Of a stretch of DNA of 64,000 nucleotides, positions 51,475 to 60,297 are shown in pieces. Position numbers and translations under genes: made by a program. Position 1 is the first letter of the stretch, and every line of letters begins with the position of its first letter. The notes below the pieces were generated by a model. That model worked only from the letters and a program-made list of their open reading frames with translations, was not told the origin of the DNA and made no database searches. Origin of the DNA: Paractinoplanes polyasparticus (GTDB taxonomy: Bacteria; Actinomycetota; Actinomycetes; Mycobacteriales; Micromonosporaceae); assembly GCF_019710575.1 (NCBI RefSeq), contig NZ_JAHWFK010000007.1, forward strand, positions 124,001-188,000. Reading direction: 5' to 3'.

Positions 51475-53025
51475 GTGTCAACGTTGCGTGATCTGGCCGA
51501 GGAGCACACCGGTCTCAAGCCGGCCGACATCGACCACCTGCACCGGCTGGCCGGGGACTGGCAGCTGCTGTCCGACCTCTCCTTCGCCGACCTGCTGATG
51601 TGGGTGCCGGTGAAGCGGGAGGACGGGCAGCCGCGCGAGTACCTGTGCGTCGCCCAGGTGCGCCCGACGACCGCCCCGACGGCCTACCAGGACGACCAGG
51701 TCGGCAAGATCGCGGGCGGTCCGGAGGTGGCCCACCTCGACATCGCCTTCGCCCAGGAGCGGATCTGGCGCGAGGGCGACCCGGTCTGGTACGGCGACAC
51801 CCCGGCGCGGCACGAGGCCATCCCCGTACGCCTGCGTGACCCCGACGACCACGAAGAGGGCTTCAGCGAGGTCATCGCCGTGATCGGCCGCGACACCAAC
51901 CTGTCCACCGCGCGGACCCCGAGCCAGCTCGAGCTCAACTATCTGACCACCGCCGACGACCTGGCCCAGATGGTCTCCGACGGCACGTTCCCACCGCCCC
52001 GGCACCCGGGCGAGACCACCTCGGCCCCGCGGGTCGGCGACGGCCTGGTCCGGCTCGACGCGGGCGGCAAGGTCACGTACGCCAGCCCGAACGCGCAGTC
52101 GGCCTACCGGCGGCTCGGCTTCAACGCCCACCTGGTCGGCGAGGAGCTGTCGGCGCTCACCAGCCGGCTCGCCGCCGATCCGCTGGAGGGCAACGACGCG
52201 TCCGAGCGCATCCTCTCGGCCCTGCGCGGCGAGTCCCCGCCCCGGCAGGAGATGGAGGCCCGCGGCGCGACCGTGCTGATCCGGGCGCTGCCGCTGCTGC
52301 CGGCCGGGGTGCCGATCGGCGCGTTGGTGCTGGTGCGCGACGTGACCGAGGTGCGCCGCCGCGACCGCGCGCTGATGACCAAGGACGCGACGATCCGCGA
52401 GATCCACCACCGGGTCAAGAACAACCTGCAGACCGTGGCCGCGCTGCTGCGCCTGCAGGCCCGCCGGGTCGACGCGCCCGAGGCCAAGCTGGCCCTGCAG
52501 GAATCGGTGCGCCGGGTCGCGTCGATCGCGCTGGTGCACGAGACCCTGTCGATGTCGAGCGACGAGGCGGTCGACTTCGACAGCATCGTCGACCGGGTGG
52601 CCACCGCCGCCACCGAGGTCGCGGCGACCAGCATCCCGGTCCGGATGCGGCGCGAGGGCACGTTCGGCGTGCTGCCCGCCGAGATCGCCACCTCGCTGGT
52701 CATGGTGCTGAACGAGCTGCTGATCAACGCGGTCGAGCACGGCTTCCCGGCCCCCGAGGACGACGACGACCCGGCTCCGCCCCCGTCCGGGGAGTTCGGC
52801 GAGGTGGTGGTCTCGGCCCACCGGTTCCGCAAGCAGTTGCACGTCACGGTGGCCGACAACGGGCAGGGCCTGCCCGACGACTTCCGGGCCGACGACACCC
52901 ACCGGCTCGGCCTGCAGATCGTGCGGGCGCTGGCCACCGGCGAGCTCCGCGGCAGCATCGAACTGCGCAAGCGGGCCGGCGGCGGCACCGAGGCGGTGCT
53001 CGTGGTGCCCCTGGGAAAGCGCTGA
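51475..53025 (+). CDS. pdtaS: PdtaS-type sensor histidine kinase
   Basis: A 516-residue cytosolic kinase: N-terminal GAF-like (about 10-160) and PAS-like (about 190-285) domains, HisKA_2 motif EIHHRVKNNLQTVAALLRLQ with the phospho-His at 311 or 312, and HATPase (VMVLNELLINAVEHGFP; VADNGQGLPDD). M. tuberculosis PdtaS signals to the antiterminator PdtaR; no pdtaR is in the window. GTG start at 51475. Confidence 0.92.
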   Translation: MSTLRDLAEEHTGLKPADIDHLHRLAGDWQLLSDLSFADLLMWVPVKREDGQPREYLCVAQVRPTTAPTAYQDDQVGKIAGGPEVAHLDIAFAQERIWREGDPVWYGDTPARHEAIPVRLRDPDDHEEGFSEVIAVIGRDTNLSTARTPSQLELNYLTTADDLAQMVSDGTFPPPRHPGETTSAPRVGDGLVRLDAGGKVTYASPNAQSAYRRLGFNAHLVGEELSALTSRLAADPLEGNDASERILSALRGESPPRQEMEARGATVLIRALPLLPAGVPIGALVLVRDVTEVRRRDRALMTKDATIREIHHRVKNNLQTVAALLRLQARRVDAPEAKLALQESVRRVASIALVHETLSMSSDEAVDFDSIVDRVATAATEVAATSIPVRMRREGTFGVLPAEIATSLVMVLNELLINAVEHGFPAPEDDDDPAPPPSGEFGEVVVSAHRFRKQLHVTVADNGQGLPDDFRADDTHRLGLQIVRALATGELRGSIELRKRAGGGTEAVLVVPLGKR

Positions 53026-53120
53026 ATTGTTAACGCGGCGTTTGCGGGGTGCTACGTACCACACTCCCGGAATCTGGACCAGCCTGGCCCAGAAGGCCGC
53101 GGCGTGAGAGGCTTGCCCAC

Positions 53121-53207
53121 ATGACCGCTGCTCTGGACCGCCGCTTCGTGGCTCGCCGCCACGTTGATTACGGCCGTGTCCGCAGCGCGATGTGTCCGGC
53201 TTCCTGA
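53121..53207 (+). CDS. Putative leader peptide of the sulfate-assimilation operon
   Basis: A 28-codon reading frame starting with ATG and ending in ...VRSAMCPAS, 134 bp upstream of the sulfite reductase gene. Its RRHVDxxRVxSAxC ending resembles leader peptides found before sulfur-assimilation genes in actinobacteria. A cysteine codon lies four codons before the stop. Ribosome stalling at low Cys-tRNA could control downstream expression; this is inference. Confidence 0.72.
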   Translation: MTAALDRRFVARRHVDYGRVRSAMCPAS

Positions 53208-53341
53208 CGCCGTCCGAATTATTTTTCGGGCGCGCGAGACGCGCCGGCCACTCCTGACACTGATGTCGCGAGCCTCCCAGCATTCCGGAGAAAGAGCCGT
53301 GAGCGTCTGAACGCGCCCACGATTCCCGGAGGACCGCCGAC

Positions 53342-55036
53342 ATGGCGCCCAGCAGCACCCCCGCTACGCCGACCGCTCGCCCCCGCAAGGCGCGCGGCGA
53401 GGGCCAGTGGGCGCTCGGACACCGCGAGCCGCTGAACCCCAACGAGCGGATCAAGAAGGACGACAACCCGCTCAACGTCCGCGACCGCATCGAGAACATC
53501 TACGCCCGCACCGGCTTCGCCTCGATCGACCCGCAGGACCTGCGTGGCCGGTTCCGCTGGTGGGGGCTCTACACCCAGCGCAAGGCCGGGATCGACGGCG
53601 GTCGTACGGCGGTGCTCGAGCCGCACGAGCTCGAGGACGAGTACTTCATGCTGCGCGTCCGCATCGACGGCGGTGCCCTGAGCGTGGCCCAGCTGCGCAC
53701 GATCGCGCAGATCTCCCAGGAATTCGGTCGCGACTCGGCCGACATCACCGACCGGCAGAACATCCAGCTGCACTGGATCCGCATCGAGGACATGCCCGAG
53801 ATCTGGCGCCGCCTCGAGGCCGTGGGCCTGGAGACCACCGAGGCCTGCGGCGACTGCCCGCGTGTCGTGCTCGGCTCGCCGGTGGCCGGGGTGTCGGTCG
53901 ACGAGGTGCTCGACGGGACGCCGGCGATCGACGAGATCATCAAGCGCTACATCGGCGACCCGCGCTACTCGAACCTGCCGCGCAAGTTCAAGTCGCAGAT
54001 CTCCTGGCTGGCCGACGGTCCGTACGAGACCAACGACATCTCGTTCGTCGGCGTCAACCACCCGCAGCACGGCCCCGGCTTCGACCTCTGGATCGGCGGC
54101 GGCCTCTCCACCAATCCGCGGCTCGCCGAGCGGCTGGGCGTCTGGGTGCCGATCGACGACATCCCGGACGTCTGGGAGGGCGTGGTCGGGATCTTCCGCG
54201 ACTACGGCTACCGCCGGCTGCGCAACCGGGCCCGGCTGAAGTTCCTGCTCGCCGACTGGGGTGTCGCCAAGTTCCGCGAGGTGCTCGAGAAGGAGTACCT
54301 GGAGCGCGCGCTGATCGACGGCCCGGCGCCCGACCTGCCGGCCAAGCCGATCGACCACATCGGTGTGCACAAGCAGATCGACGGCCGCAACTACGTCGGC
54401 GCGGCGCCGGTGGTGGGCCGGTCCTCCGGTGTCCAGCTGGGCAAGCTCGCCGACCTGGTCGAGGCGCACGGCTCCGACCGGGTGCGTCTCACCGCGTACC
54501 AGAAGCTTCTGGTCCTTGACGTGGCCGACGAGCAGGTCGAGCCGTTGATCGCCGGGATGCGCGCGATCGGCCTCGAGGCCCGGCCGTCGGCCTGGCGGCG
54601 CGGCACGATGGCCTGCACCGGCATCGAGTACTGCAAGCTCGCGATCGTCGAGACCAAGGCCCGCGGCGAGGAGCTGGTGGCCCGGCTCGAGGAGCGGCTC
54701 AAGGACTTCGACGCCGAGATCTCGATCCACATCAACGGCTGCCCCAACGCCTGCGCCCGCACCCAGGTCGCCGACATCGGCCTCAAGGGTCAGCTGGTGA
54801 TGAACGCGCACGGCGAGCAGGTCGAGGGCTTCCAGGTACACCTGGGCGGCGGGCTCGGCATGGCCCAGGGCCAGACGTCCGGCTTCGGGCGCAAGCTGCG
54901 CGGGCTCAAGGCCACGGCGGAAGAGCTTCCCGCGTACGTCGAGAAGCTGGCCCGCCACTACCTGGACGGACGCACGTCGAAGGACGAGACGTTCGCCGAC
55001 TGGGTCGTGCGCGCCGACGAGGAACTCCTCAAATGA
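53342..55036 (+). CDS. Ferredoxin-dependent sulfite reductase (nitrite/sulfite reductase family)
   Basis: A 564-residue siroheme/[4Fe-4S] enzyme reducing sulfite to sulfide. Cluster ligands C425, C431, C467 and C471 (ACTGIEYCK; NGCPNACAR). Two ferredoxin-like half-domains and siroheme-contacting TDRQNIQLHWI. Neighbouring cysH and chelatase genes favour sulfite over nitrite. ATG at 53342. Operon with the next three genes. Confidence 0.93.
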   Translation: MAPSSTPATPTARPRKARGEGQWALGHREPLNPNERIKKDDNPLNVRDRIENIYARTGFASIDPQDLRGRFRWWGLYTQRKAGIDGGRTAVLEPHELEDEYFMLRVRIDGGALSVAQLRTIAQISQEFGRDSADITDRQNIQLHWIRIEDMPEIWRRLEAVGLETTEACGDCPRVVLGSPVAGVSVDEVLDGTPAIDEIIKRYIGDPRYSNLPRKFKSQISWLADGPYETNDISFVGVNHPQHGPGFDLWIGGGLSTNPRLAERLGVWVPIDDIPDVWEGVVGIFRDYGYRRLRNRARLKFLLADWGVAKFREVLEKEYLERALIDGPAPDLPAKPIDHIGVHKQIDGRNYVGAAPVVGRSSGVQLGKLADLVEAHGSDRVRLTAYQKLLVLDVADEQVEPLIAGMRAIGLEARPSAWRRGTMACTGIEYCKLAIVETKARGEELVARLEERLKDFDAEISIHINGCPNACARTQVADIGLKGQLVMNAHGEQVEGFQVHLGGGLGMAQGQTSGFGRKLRGLKATAEELPAYVEKLARHYLDGRTSKDETFADWVVRADEELLK

Positions 55037-55191
55037 GTGACGCCCGGTCCGCCCCGCTGTACTGCCCGTACTGCGGCGAAGAGGACCTGTTCCCCAACGA
55101 GGCGTCGCACGGCGCGTGGGAGTGCCACTCCTGCGCCCGCGTTTTCACGGTCAAGTTCATGGGGCTGCTTTCCAAGGGAGTAAACCGATGA
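55033..55191 (+). CDS. Small Zn-ribbon protein in the sulfite reductase operon
   Basis: A 52-residue protein with two CxxC pairs (LYCPYCGEED and WECHSCARVF). Its ATG overlaps the sulfite reductase stop (ATGA) and its stop overlaps the cysH start, so it is fully coupled. It occurs in this position in other actinobacteria. A metal-binding or assembly role is likely; unproven. Confidence 0.88.
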   Translation: MSDARSAPLYCPYCGEEDLFPNEASHGAWECHSCARVFTVKFMGLLSKGVNR

Positions 55192-55955
55192 CAGTCGTGG
55201 CCGCAACTTCTCTCAACCTGGTCAACCTCGGCGGCGCGGCCGCGGTGACCCAGGATCCGACCCGCCGTTCCCGCGACGACCTCGAGGCGCTGGCCCGCAA
55301 GGCCGGCCGTGAGCTGGAGGGCGCCCCGGCCGAGGTGATCGCCAAGTGGGCGACCGACACCTTCGGCGACCGGTTCTGCGTCACCAGCTCGATGGCCGAC
55401 GCGGTGGTCGCGCACCTCTTCTCCCGGGTCTCGCCGGGCGTCGACGTGGTCTTCCTCGACACCGGTCTGCACTTCCCCGAGACGCTCAAGGTGCGCGACA
55501 TCGTGGCCGCCACCATGGACGTGAACGTCCGCTCGATCCGTCCCCGCCGGACGGTCGGCCAGCAGGACGGCGAGTACGGGCCGCGGCTGTTCGCCCGCAG
55601 CCCCGACGAATGCTGCTTCCTGCGCAAGGTCGAGCCGCTCGAGCGCGCGCTGAGCGACTACGACTCGTGGGCCACCGGCCTGCGCCGTGACGAGTCGCCG
55701 ACCCGGGCCAACACGCCGGTGGTGGCGTTCGACCCGAAGAAGGGCAAGGTCAAGGTCAACCCGATCGCGGCCTGGACCCAGGCCGACGTCGACCGCTACA
55801 TCGCCCGGTGGAACGTGCCGGTCAACGAGCTGTTCAAGAAGGGGTACGGCTCGATCGGCTGCTGGCCGTGCACCCGGCGCACGAAGGCGGGCGAGGACCC
55901 GCGGGCGGGCCGTTGGGCCATGTTCGAGAAGACCGAATGCGGCCTTCACGTCTAG
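55188..55955 (+). CDS. cysH: Assimilatory adenylylsulfate (APS) reductase
   Basis: A 255-residue PAPS/APS reductase. The paired C142-C143 and C225xxC228 bind a [4Fe-4S] cluster, which marks APS rather than PAPS specificity. Catalytic Cys251 is in the C-terminal ECGLHV. The P-loop-like SSMADAVVAHLF is present. It reduces APS to sulfite using thioredoxin. Confidence 0.94.
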   Translation: MTVVAATSLNLVNLGGAAAVTQDPTRRSRDDLEALARKAGRELEGAPAEVIAKWATDTFGDRFCVTSSMADAVVAHLFSRVSPGVDVVFLDTGLHFPETLKVRDIVAATMDVNVRSIRPRRTVGQQDGEYGPRLFARSPDECCFLRKVEPLERALSDYDSWATGLRRDESPTRANTPVVAFDPKKGKVKVNPIAAWTQADVDRYIARWNVPVNELFKKGYGSIGCWPCTRRTKAGEDPRAGRWAMFEKTECGLHV

Positions 55956-56695
55956 CGCCGGTGGCGCCGGGGTCCCGCCTCGCTCCGGCCCCGGCCGTCG
56001 TCCTGGTCGCTCACGGCAGCCGTGACCCGCGGGCCGCGGCCGCCACGGAGGCGCTGGCCCGGGCCGTCCGCCGTGCTCATCCCTCGTGGGACGTGCACGC
56101 GTCGTACCTCGACCATGCCGGCCCGCGCCCGCTCGACGTGCTGGCCGGCCTGCCGGGGCGCCGGGCGGTGCTGGTGCCGCTGCTGCTGACGGCGGCCTAT
56201 CACGGCAAGGTCGACGTCCCGGCGGTCCTCGACGACGCGGCCTCGCTGCCGGTCGACGTGACGCTGGCCGACGTCCTGGGCCCGTCCGAGTCGCTGATCG
56301 ACGGAGTGCTGCGCCGCCTGCCCGCCGCCGAGCTGGACGCGGTCGTGCTGGCGGCGGCCGGCACACGGGACGCGGCCGCCCGGGAAACGATCATGTGGGC
56401 CGCGGACGCTCTCAGTGCCCGCCTGAGCGTCCCGTGCATCGCCGCCTATGCCTCGGCCTCCCCGCCGGACCCTGGGGCGGCTGTGCGGCACCTGCGGGCC
56501 TCGGGCGCTTCCAGGGTCGGTCTGGCCGCCTATTTCCTGGCTCCGGGCTTCCTGTACGACCTGGCCGTGCGCTCCGCCCGGGAGGCCGGCGCGGTCTGCG
56601 CGGCCGAGCCGCTCGGCGACGCCCCGGAACTCGTCCGGCTCGTGGCGTCCCGCGTGCTGGCGGCGACCGGTCGCTCGTTGTCTGCTGCCGCCTGA
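55937..56695 (+). CDS. Sirohydrochlorin chelatase (CbiX/SirB-like)
   Basis: A 252-residue type II chelatase. AVVLVAHGSRDPRAAAATEA has the active-site His; a second His lies in LTAAYHGKVDVPAVL, which marks a two-domain CbiX-like protein. It probably inserts Fe into sirohydrochlorin to supply siroheme for the upstream reductase. ATG at 55937 overlaps cysH by 19 bp; GTG at 55961 is an alternative. Confidence 0.9.
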   Translation: MRPSRLAPVAPGSRLAPAPAVVLVAHGSRDPRAAAATEALARAVRRAHPSWDVHASYLDHAGPRPLDVLAGLPGRRAVLVPLLLTAAYHGKVDVPAVLDDAASLPVDVTLADVLGPSESLIDGVLRRLPAAELDAVVLAAAGTRDAAARETIMWAADALSARLSVPCIAAYASASPPDPGAAVRHLRASGASRVGLAAYFLAPGFLYDLAVRSAREAGAVCAAEPLGDAPELVRLVASRVLAATGRSLSAAA

Positions 56696-57000
56696 ACCGT
56701 GTTTCCCCCCACCCGGCGTACGGATGTGGGGTTTGGCGACGCACCGTTACCAACCGTCGTGCGCCCGGCGCGCTCCGCAGAGGCCTGACCGACCGTGAGG
56801 GGAATGTGGACCATTCGTCGCGGCTCGCAATTTCGAGATCATTTCGTGGATTCTCGATGAAACCCAACGTGATCGCATTAGCGCGTTCGGCGAACCTCTC
56901 GGGAAGCTCTCAGGATTCGGCGCGCTCAGTAATCGGGCGGAAACAGCAAGACGCCCCGGTGCCGATCGGCCCGGGGCGCAAATGCTGTGAGGGGATTGAT
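56696..57000. other. Intergenic region with whiB1 terminator
   Basis: 305 bases between convergent genes. No gene is seen. A hairpin at 56952-56978 (CGCCCCGG with CCGGGGCG, enclosing the palindrome GCCGATCGGC) probably ends whiB1 transcription. Confidence 0.6.
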
Positions 57001-57255
57001 TCAGGCGGTAGGAGCGCCGACCCGGAGGCCGCCGCGACGCTTCACTGCGCGCCGCTCGTCTTCGCTCATCCCGCCCCAGACGCCGGCGTCCTGTCCCGAT
57101 TCGAGTGCCCAGGTAAGGCAGTCCGAAGTCACGGGACACCGCCGGCACACGGCCTTGGCCTGCTCGACCTGCAGGAGCGCGGGGCCGGACGTCCCGATCG
57201 GGAAGAACAGCTCCGGGTCCTCGTCGCGGCAGATCGCATCGTGACGCCAGTCCAT
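57001..57255 (-). CDS. whiB1: WhiB1/WblE transcriptional regulator
   Basis: An 84-residue WhiB protein closely resembling WhiB1/WblE (MDWRHDAICRDEDPELFFP start). Ligands are C9, C37, C40 and C46; GVWGG follows at 59-62. WhiB1 is an NO-sensitive, essential regulator in M. tuberculosis. ATG at 57255 with AAGGAG upstream. Confidence 0.95.
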   Translation of the reverse strand: MDWRHDAICRDEDPELFFPIGTSGPALLQVEQAKAVCRRCPVTSDCLTWALESGQDAGVWGGMSEDERRAVKRRGGLRVGAPTA

Positions 57256-57657
57256 GGCGGCAACACTCCTTGTTTCTGGCTGGGGTAATGAATCGCGTTA
57301 CTGCTTTACCTATGCGTGCGCGATGGCGGCTGACGTCTGAGTGCCCGTCTGCTCGCCGTGCGTAGCAAGCTTTTGTGTTACTGGTGCTGCTCGGCGCTTC
57401 TGGATAAGAAACGCGCGCAACCAGCAACCGGTTACTTCTTATCGCTTGTGAATGCTTTCACGAACTCGTGCGATGTCAAGGGTAGCGCCCGAAGTTTCTC
57501 CGGCCGGGTGAGCTGCCTCACGCCCTCTATGTCCGGTTCTGAGGCATGCGCCAGAGCCGGTTGACCAACGCTCCTATCAATGTAGTACGGTCTCCGCCCC
57601 GATGCCGACCTTTTGACCGTCTTTCTGTAACGGATCGTGAGGTTGACTACCCGTCGA
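57256..57657. other. Long upstream region of whiB1
   Basis: 402 bases with no gene. It contains the CRP-like palindrome described separately. The segment 57270-57480 is relatively AT-rich and likely holds the whiB1 promoter. A long 5' leader is possible. Confidence 0.55.
57448..57461. promoter_or_regulatory. CRP-like operator upstream of whiB1
   Basis: The perfect dyad GTGAATGCTTTCAC (GTGAA/TTCAC) matches the CRP half-site arrangement. Mycobacterial whiB1 is known to be CRP-controlled. It lies about 190 bp upstream of the start codon. Confidence 0.6.
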
Positions 57658-58608
57658 TCAGCAGATCACACGTAGCGCTTCGGGAACGGACACAAAGTGC
57701 ACCTTCTGGCGCTCGCCCAGATAGTCGCCGTCCAGCTGGAACGGCTGCGGCCGGGAAGCGACGACGGTGAACTCGTCCTGGTCGTGCAGATGCAGCACAT
57801 GCTTGCCGTGTGGGTCGCCCTTGCGCATCGCCAACTGGGCCAGCGTGCGCGTGGTGCCGCCGATGGCCAGGCCGCGCTGGGCCATCACATCGAGGCCGCG
57901 GTCGAACGACGCGCCCGGGTTCGGATTGATCGCCCGGTCGCCGACATAGGTCCAGGGAGCGGTGTTCTGAATGATGACGGTGCCCAGATCGGGTTCGGCC
58001 GGCTCGCCGGGGCGCTCGATCGACAACGGCGGCGCCTTGCGGTCCTCCCCGGCGAGGATCTGGCCGGCGATCGAGCGGAAGTAGAGACCCGGCGTGGAGG
58101 TGCGGCCCCGCAGGCGGGCCTGCTCGACCCGGCGCACCACGGCCGCGTCCAGGCCCATGCCGGCGGCGAAGGTGAAGTAGCGGTCGTCGGCGCGGCCCAG
58201 GCCGATCACCCGGTGCCGCCCGTCGCGCAGACCCTCGAGGATCACGCTGACGCCCTCGACCCAGTCGCGCGGCAGCCCCAGCGCGCGGGCGAAGACGTTG
58301 GTCGATCCACCGGGGACCACGGCGAGCGCCGGCAGCACCTGGGAGCGGGGGCCGGTCAGCCCGCTCAGCACGGCCTCGGCGGTCATCAGGCCGTTCACCG
58401 CCTCGTTGACCGTGCCGTCGCCGCCCAGGGTGACGACCACGTCGACCCCGCTCTCGGCCGCGGCGCGGGCCAGCGTGGCCGCGTGGCCGCGGCGGGTCGT
58501 GTATTCCACCGACAGCTCGACCGCGCTGCGCAGGGCCCTGACCAGGACGTCTCGGCTGCGCTCGCTGGTGGTCGTAGCCTTGGGGTTGACCAGCAGTAAC
58601 GCTCGCAT
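57658..58608 (-). CDS. Diacylglycerol kinase-family lipid kinase
   Basis: A 316-residue DAGK/sphingosine-kinase-fold enzyme. GGDGTVNEAVNGL is the nucleotide loop, with VNPKA at the N-terminus and PGGSTNVFARALGLP; FAAGMGLDAAVVRR follows. It probably phosphorylates diacylglycerol or a related lipid. ATG at 58608 is chosen because the upstream in-frame 27 codons are not conserved-looking. Divergent from a small membrane protein. Confidence 0.9.
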   Translation of the reverse strand: MRALLLVNPKATTTSERSRDVLVRALRSAVELSVEYTTRRGHAATLARAAAESGVDVVVTLGGDGTVNEAVNGLMTAEAVLSGLTGPRSQVLPALAVVPGGSTNVFARALGLPRDWVEGVSVILEGLRDGRHRVIGLGRADDRYFTFAAGMGLDAAVVRRVEQARLRGRTSTPGLYFRSIAGQILAGEDRKAPPLSIERPGEPAEPDLGTVIIQNTAPWTYVGDRAINPNPGASFDRGLDVMAQRGLAIGGTTRTLAQLAMRKGDPHGKHVLHLHDQDEFTVVASRPQPFQLDGDYLGERQKVHFVSVPEALRVIC

Positions 58609-58660
58609 GCGCGGCACAATACCCAAGAGGCGCCCGAAACACTGTCGGTATGGTGCACGA

Positions 58661-59056
58661 GTGACCGGTGAGAAGTCAGTCGTTGACAAGCCCTCGACGC
58701 TGGTGTGGGCGGTGCGACTGCTCTACCTGGAGTGCGCCGCGCTGGCCGGCCTCACGATTTACCTCATCGTCCTCGATCTGACGAGGCCGTCGGTCAACGT
58801 CGGGATGGCCGTGGCGTTGACCGTCTTCGCTGCCCTCGGCGTGGCGGCCGTCTTCTTCGTCGCGCGCGCCCTCGGCCGTCGGCAGCGCGGTGCCCGCGGC
58901 CCCGCCATCGTCGTGCAGCTCTTCACCATCGCCGCCGGTGGGTTCCTGCTCCAGGTCGGCCCGTCCTGGCTGGGCCTCGTGCTGATGGCGCTCGGTGTGC
59001 TCGTGGGCCTGCTGATCGTGCTCCCGCCCAGCACGAGAGCGTTAGGCATCGATTAA
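58661..59056 (+). CDS. Four-helix membrane protein, unknown
   Basis: A 131-residue protein with four transmembrane helices (about 18-38, 47-67, 80-98, 103-122); the first reads WAVRLLYLECAALAGLTIYL. It resembles small integral membrane proteins common in Micromonosporaceae. GTG start at 58661. Next gene begins 38 bp downstream. No function assigned. Confidence 0.82.
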   Translation: MTGEKSVVDKPSTLVWAVRLLYLECAALAGLTIYLIVLDLTRPSVNVGMAVALTVFAALGVAAVFFVARALGRRQRGARGPAIVVQLFTIAAGGFLLQVGPSWLGLVLMALGVLVGLLIVLPPSTRALGID

Positions 59057-59094
59057 TTGCCCTGATTCGGCGGACCAGGGCCTACCCTGAGGGT

Positions 59095-59787
59095 GTGACC
59101 GGATCAACGGTGCGCCCGCCCGCGTACCAGCTGCTGGCCGACGAGTTACGGGCGGACATCACCTCAGGACGGCTTCAGCCCGGCGAGCGTCTGCCGCCGG
59201 AGCCTGAGCTGTGCGTGAAAACCGGCGTCAGCCGCAGCACCGTGCGCGAGGCCTTGCGCCTGCTGGCCAGCCAGCACCTGATCGTCACGACCCGCGGCGT
59301 CACCGGGGGCAGCTTCGTCGCCCACCCCGACGCCGAACAGCTTGCTGACGATCTCACCACGGGTTTCACGCTGCTGTCGAACTCGGCCGGCGTGGGTCTG
59401 ACCGACCTGGTCGAGTTGCGCCGCGCGCTCGAGGTGCCGGCGGCCGGCCTGGCCGCGGTGCGCCGCGACGACGAGCACCTGGCCGAGGTGCGCGGCGCGT
59501 TCTTCAACCCCGCGGTCGACGACCTCGAGACGATGCTCGCCGCGCACGCCGCCTTCCACACGGCTGTGGCCAAGGCGACGATGAACCCGCTCTTCGAGCT
59601 GGTGGTGCGCCCGCTCTACCACGCGAGTTTCGGCGAGGACATCATCGAGAACCTGCCGCCCGGCTACTGGCGCCAGATCGACGCCGACCACCGGCTGATC
59701 CTGGACTGCCTGATCATGCGGGACGCGGAGTCGGCGACCCGGGCCGCGGCGCAGCATCTCGACTACATCGCCGCGGTGTTGCACTGA
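59095..59787 (+). CDS. FadR/GntR family transcriptional regulator
   Basis: A 230-residue regulator. The N-terminal winged helix includes LADELRADITSGRLQPGERL, TGVSRSTVREALRLLAS and GGSFVAHP. The C-terminal all-helical FCD domain has HAAFHTAVAKATMNPLF and DADHRLILDCLIMRD with metal-binding His residues. GTG start at 59095. The ligand and targets are unknown. Confidence 0.93.
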   Translation: MTGSTVRPPAYQLLADELRADITSGRLQPGERLPPEPELCVKTGVSRSTVREALRLLASQHLIVTTRGVTGGSFVAHPDAEQLADDLTTGFTLLSNSAGVGLTDLVELRRALEVPAAGLAAVRRDDEHLAEVRGAFFNPAVDDLETMLAAHAAFHTAVAKATMNPLFELVVRPLYHASFGEDIIENLPPGYWRQIDADHRLILDCLIMRDAESATRAAAQHLDYIAAVLH

Positions 59788-59794
59788 GGCGGTT

Positions 59795-60208
59795 CTAGGC
59801 CCCGGTGCGCCTGGTCACGAGGCGGATCGTGGCGCGCTGCCCGGTGGCCTCGGCCGCGGCCGAGGTGGTGAGGGCCGTCAGCACCTTCCACGCGAAGGAC
59901 GACTCGGCCGGCAACTTCGCGCCCCGTACGGTCGTCACGGTGACCTCGACGGTCAGAGCGTCCTCGGTCACCGCGAACCGGCAGTCGAGCTCGGCGCCGC
60001 GGGTCGCGATCGCCAGCAGCATCGCGCAGGCCTCGTCGACCGCGATACGCAGGTCTTCGATCTCGTCGAGGGCGAAGTGCAGCCGCGCCGCCAGACCGGC
60101 CGTCGCCGTGCGGAGGACCCCCAGATAGCCGCCGTCGGCGGGCACGGTCAGCATCACGACGTCGTCGCCGATAGCCGGGTCCGGATGTCTGTCCGTCACC
60201 TGAGTCAC
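59795..60208 (-). CDS. Anti-sigma factor-like ATPase (RsbW/UsfX type)
   Basis: A 137-residue HATPase domain protein: HFALDEIEDLRIAVDEACAM is the N-box region typical of SigB/SigF anti-sigma factors. The G2 region is reduced (SSFAWKVLTALT), as in UsfX. GTG start at 60208 follows GGAGGAGGAACG. No sigma factor is adjacent. Confidence 0.87.
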   Translation of the reverse strand: MTQVTDRHPDPAIGDDVVMLTVPADGGYLGVLRTATAGLAARLHFALDEIEDLRIAVDEACAMLLAIATRGAELDCRFAVTEDALTVEVTVTTVRGAKLPAESSFAWKVLTALTTSAAAEATGQRATIRLVTRRTGA

Positions 60209-60250
60209 CGTTCCTCCTCCTGCCGCGGGAGACTTTAGTCGCTGAACAGA

Positions 60251-60285
60251 CACGGCCGGTACGCCCGGTGGGCGTACCGGCCGTG
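60251..60285 (-). terminator. Terminator downstream of sodN
   Basis: A perfect 16-bp stem (CACGGCCGGTACGCCC with GGGCGTACCGGCCGTG) and a GGT loop, 12 bp after the sodN stop. Confidence 0.85.
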
Positions 60286-60297
60286 CTTGGTTCCTGC

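Noticed and set aside
53342..55036. Assimilatory nitrite reductase
   Set aside because: No nitrate-related genes nearby; APS reductase, the chelatase and the Cys leader peptide point to sulfite.
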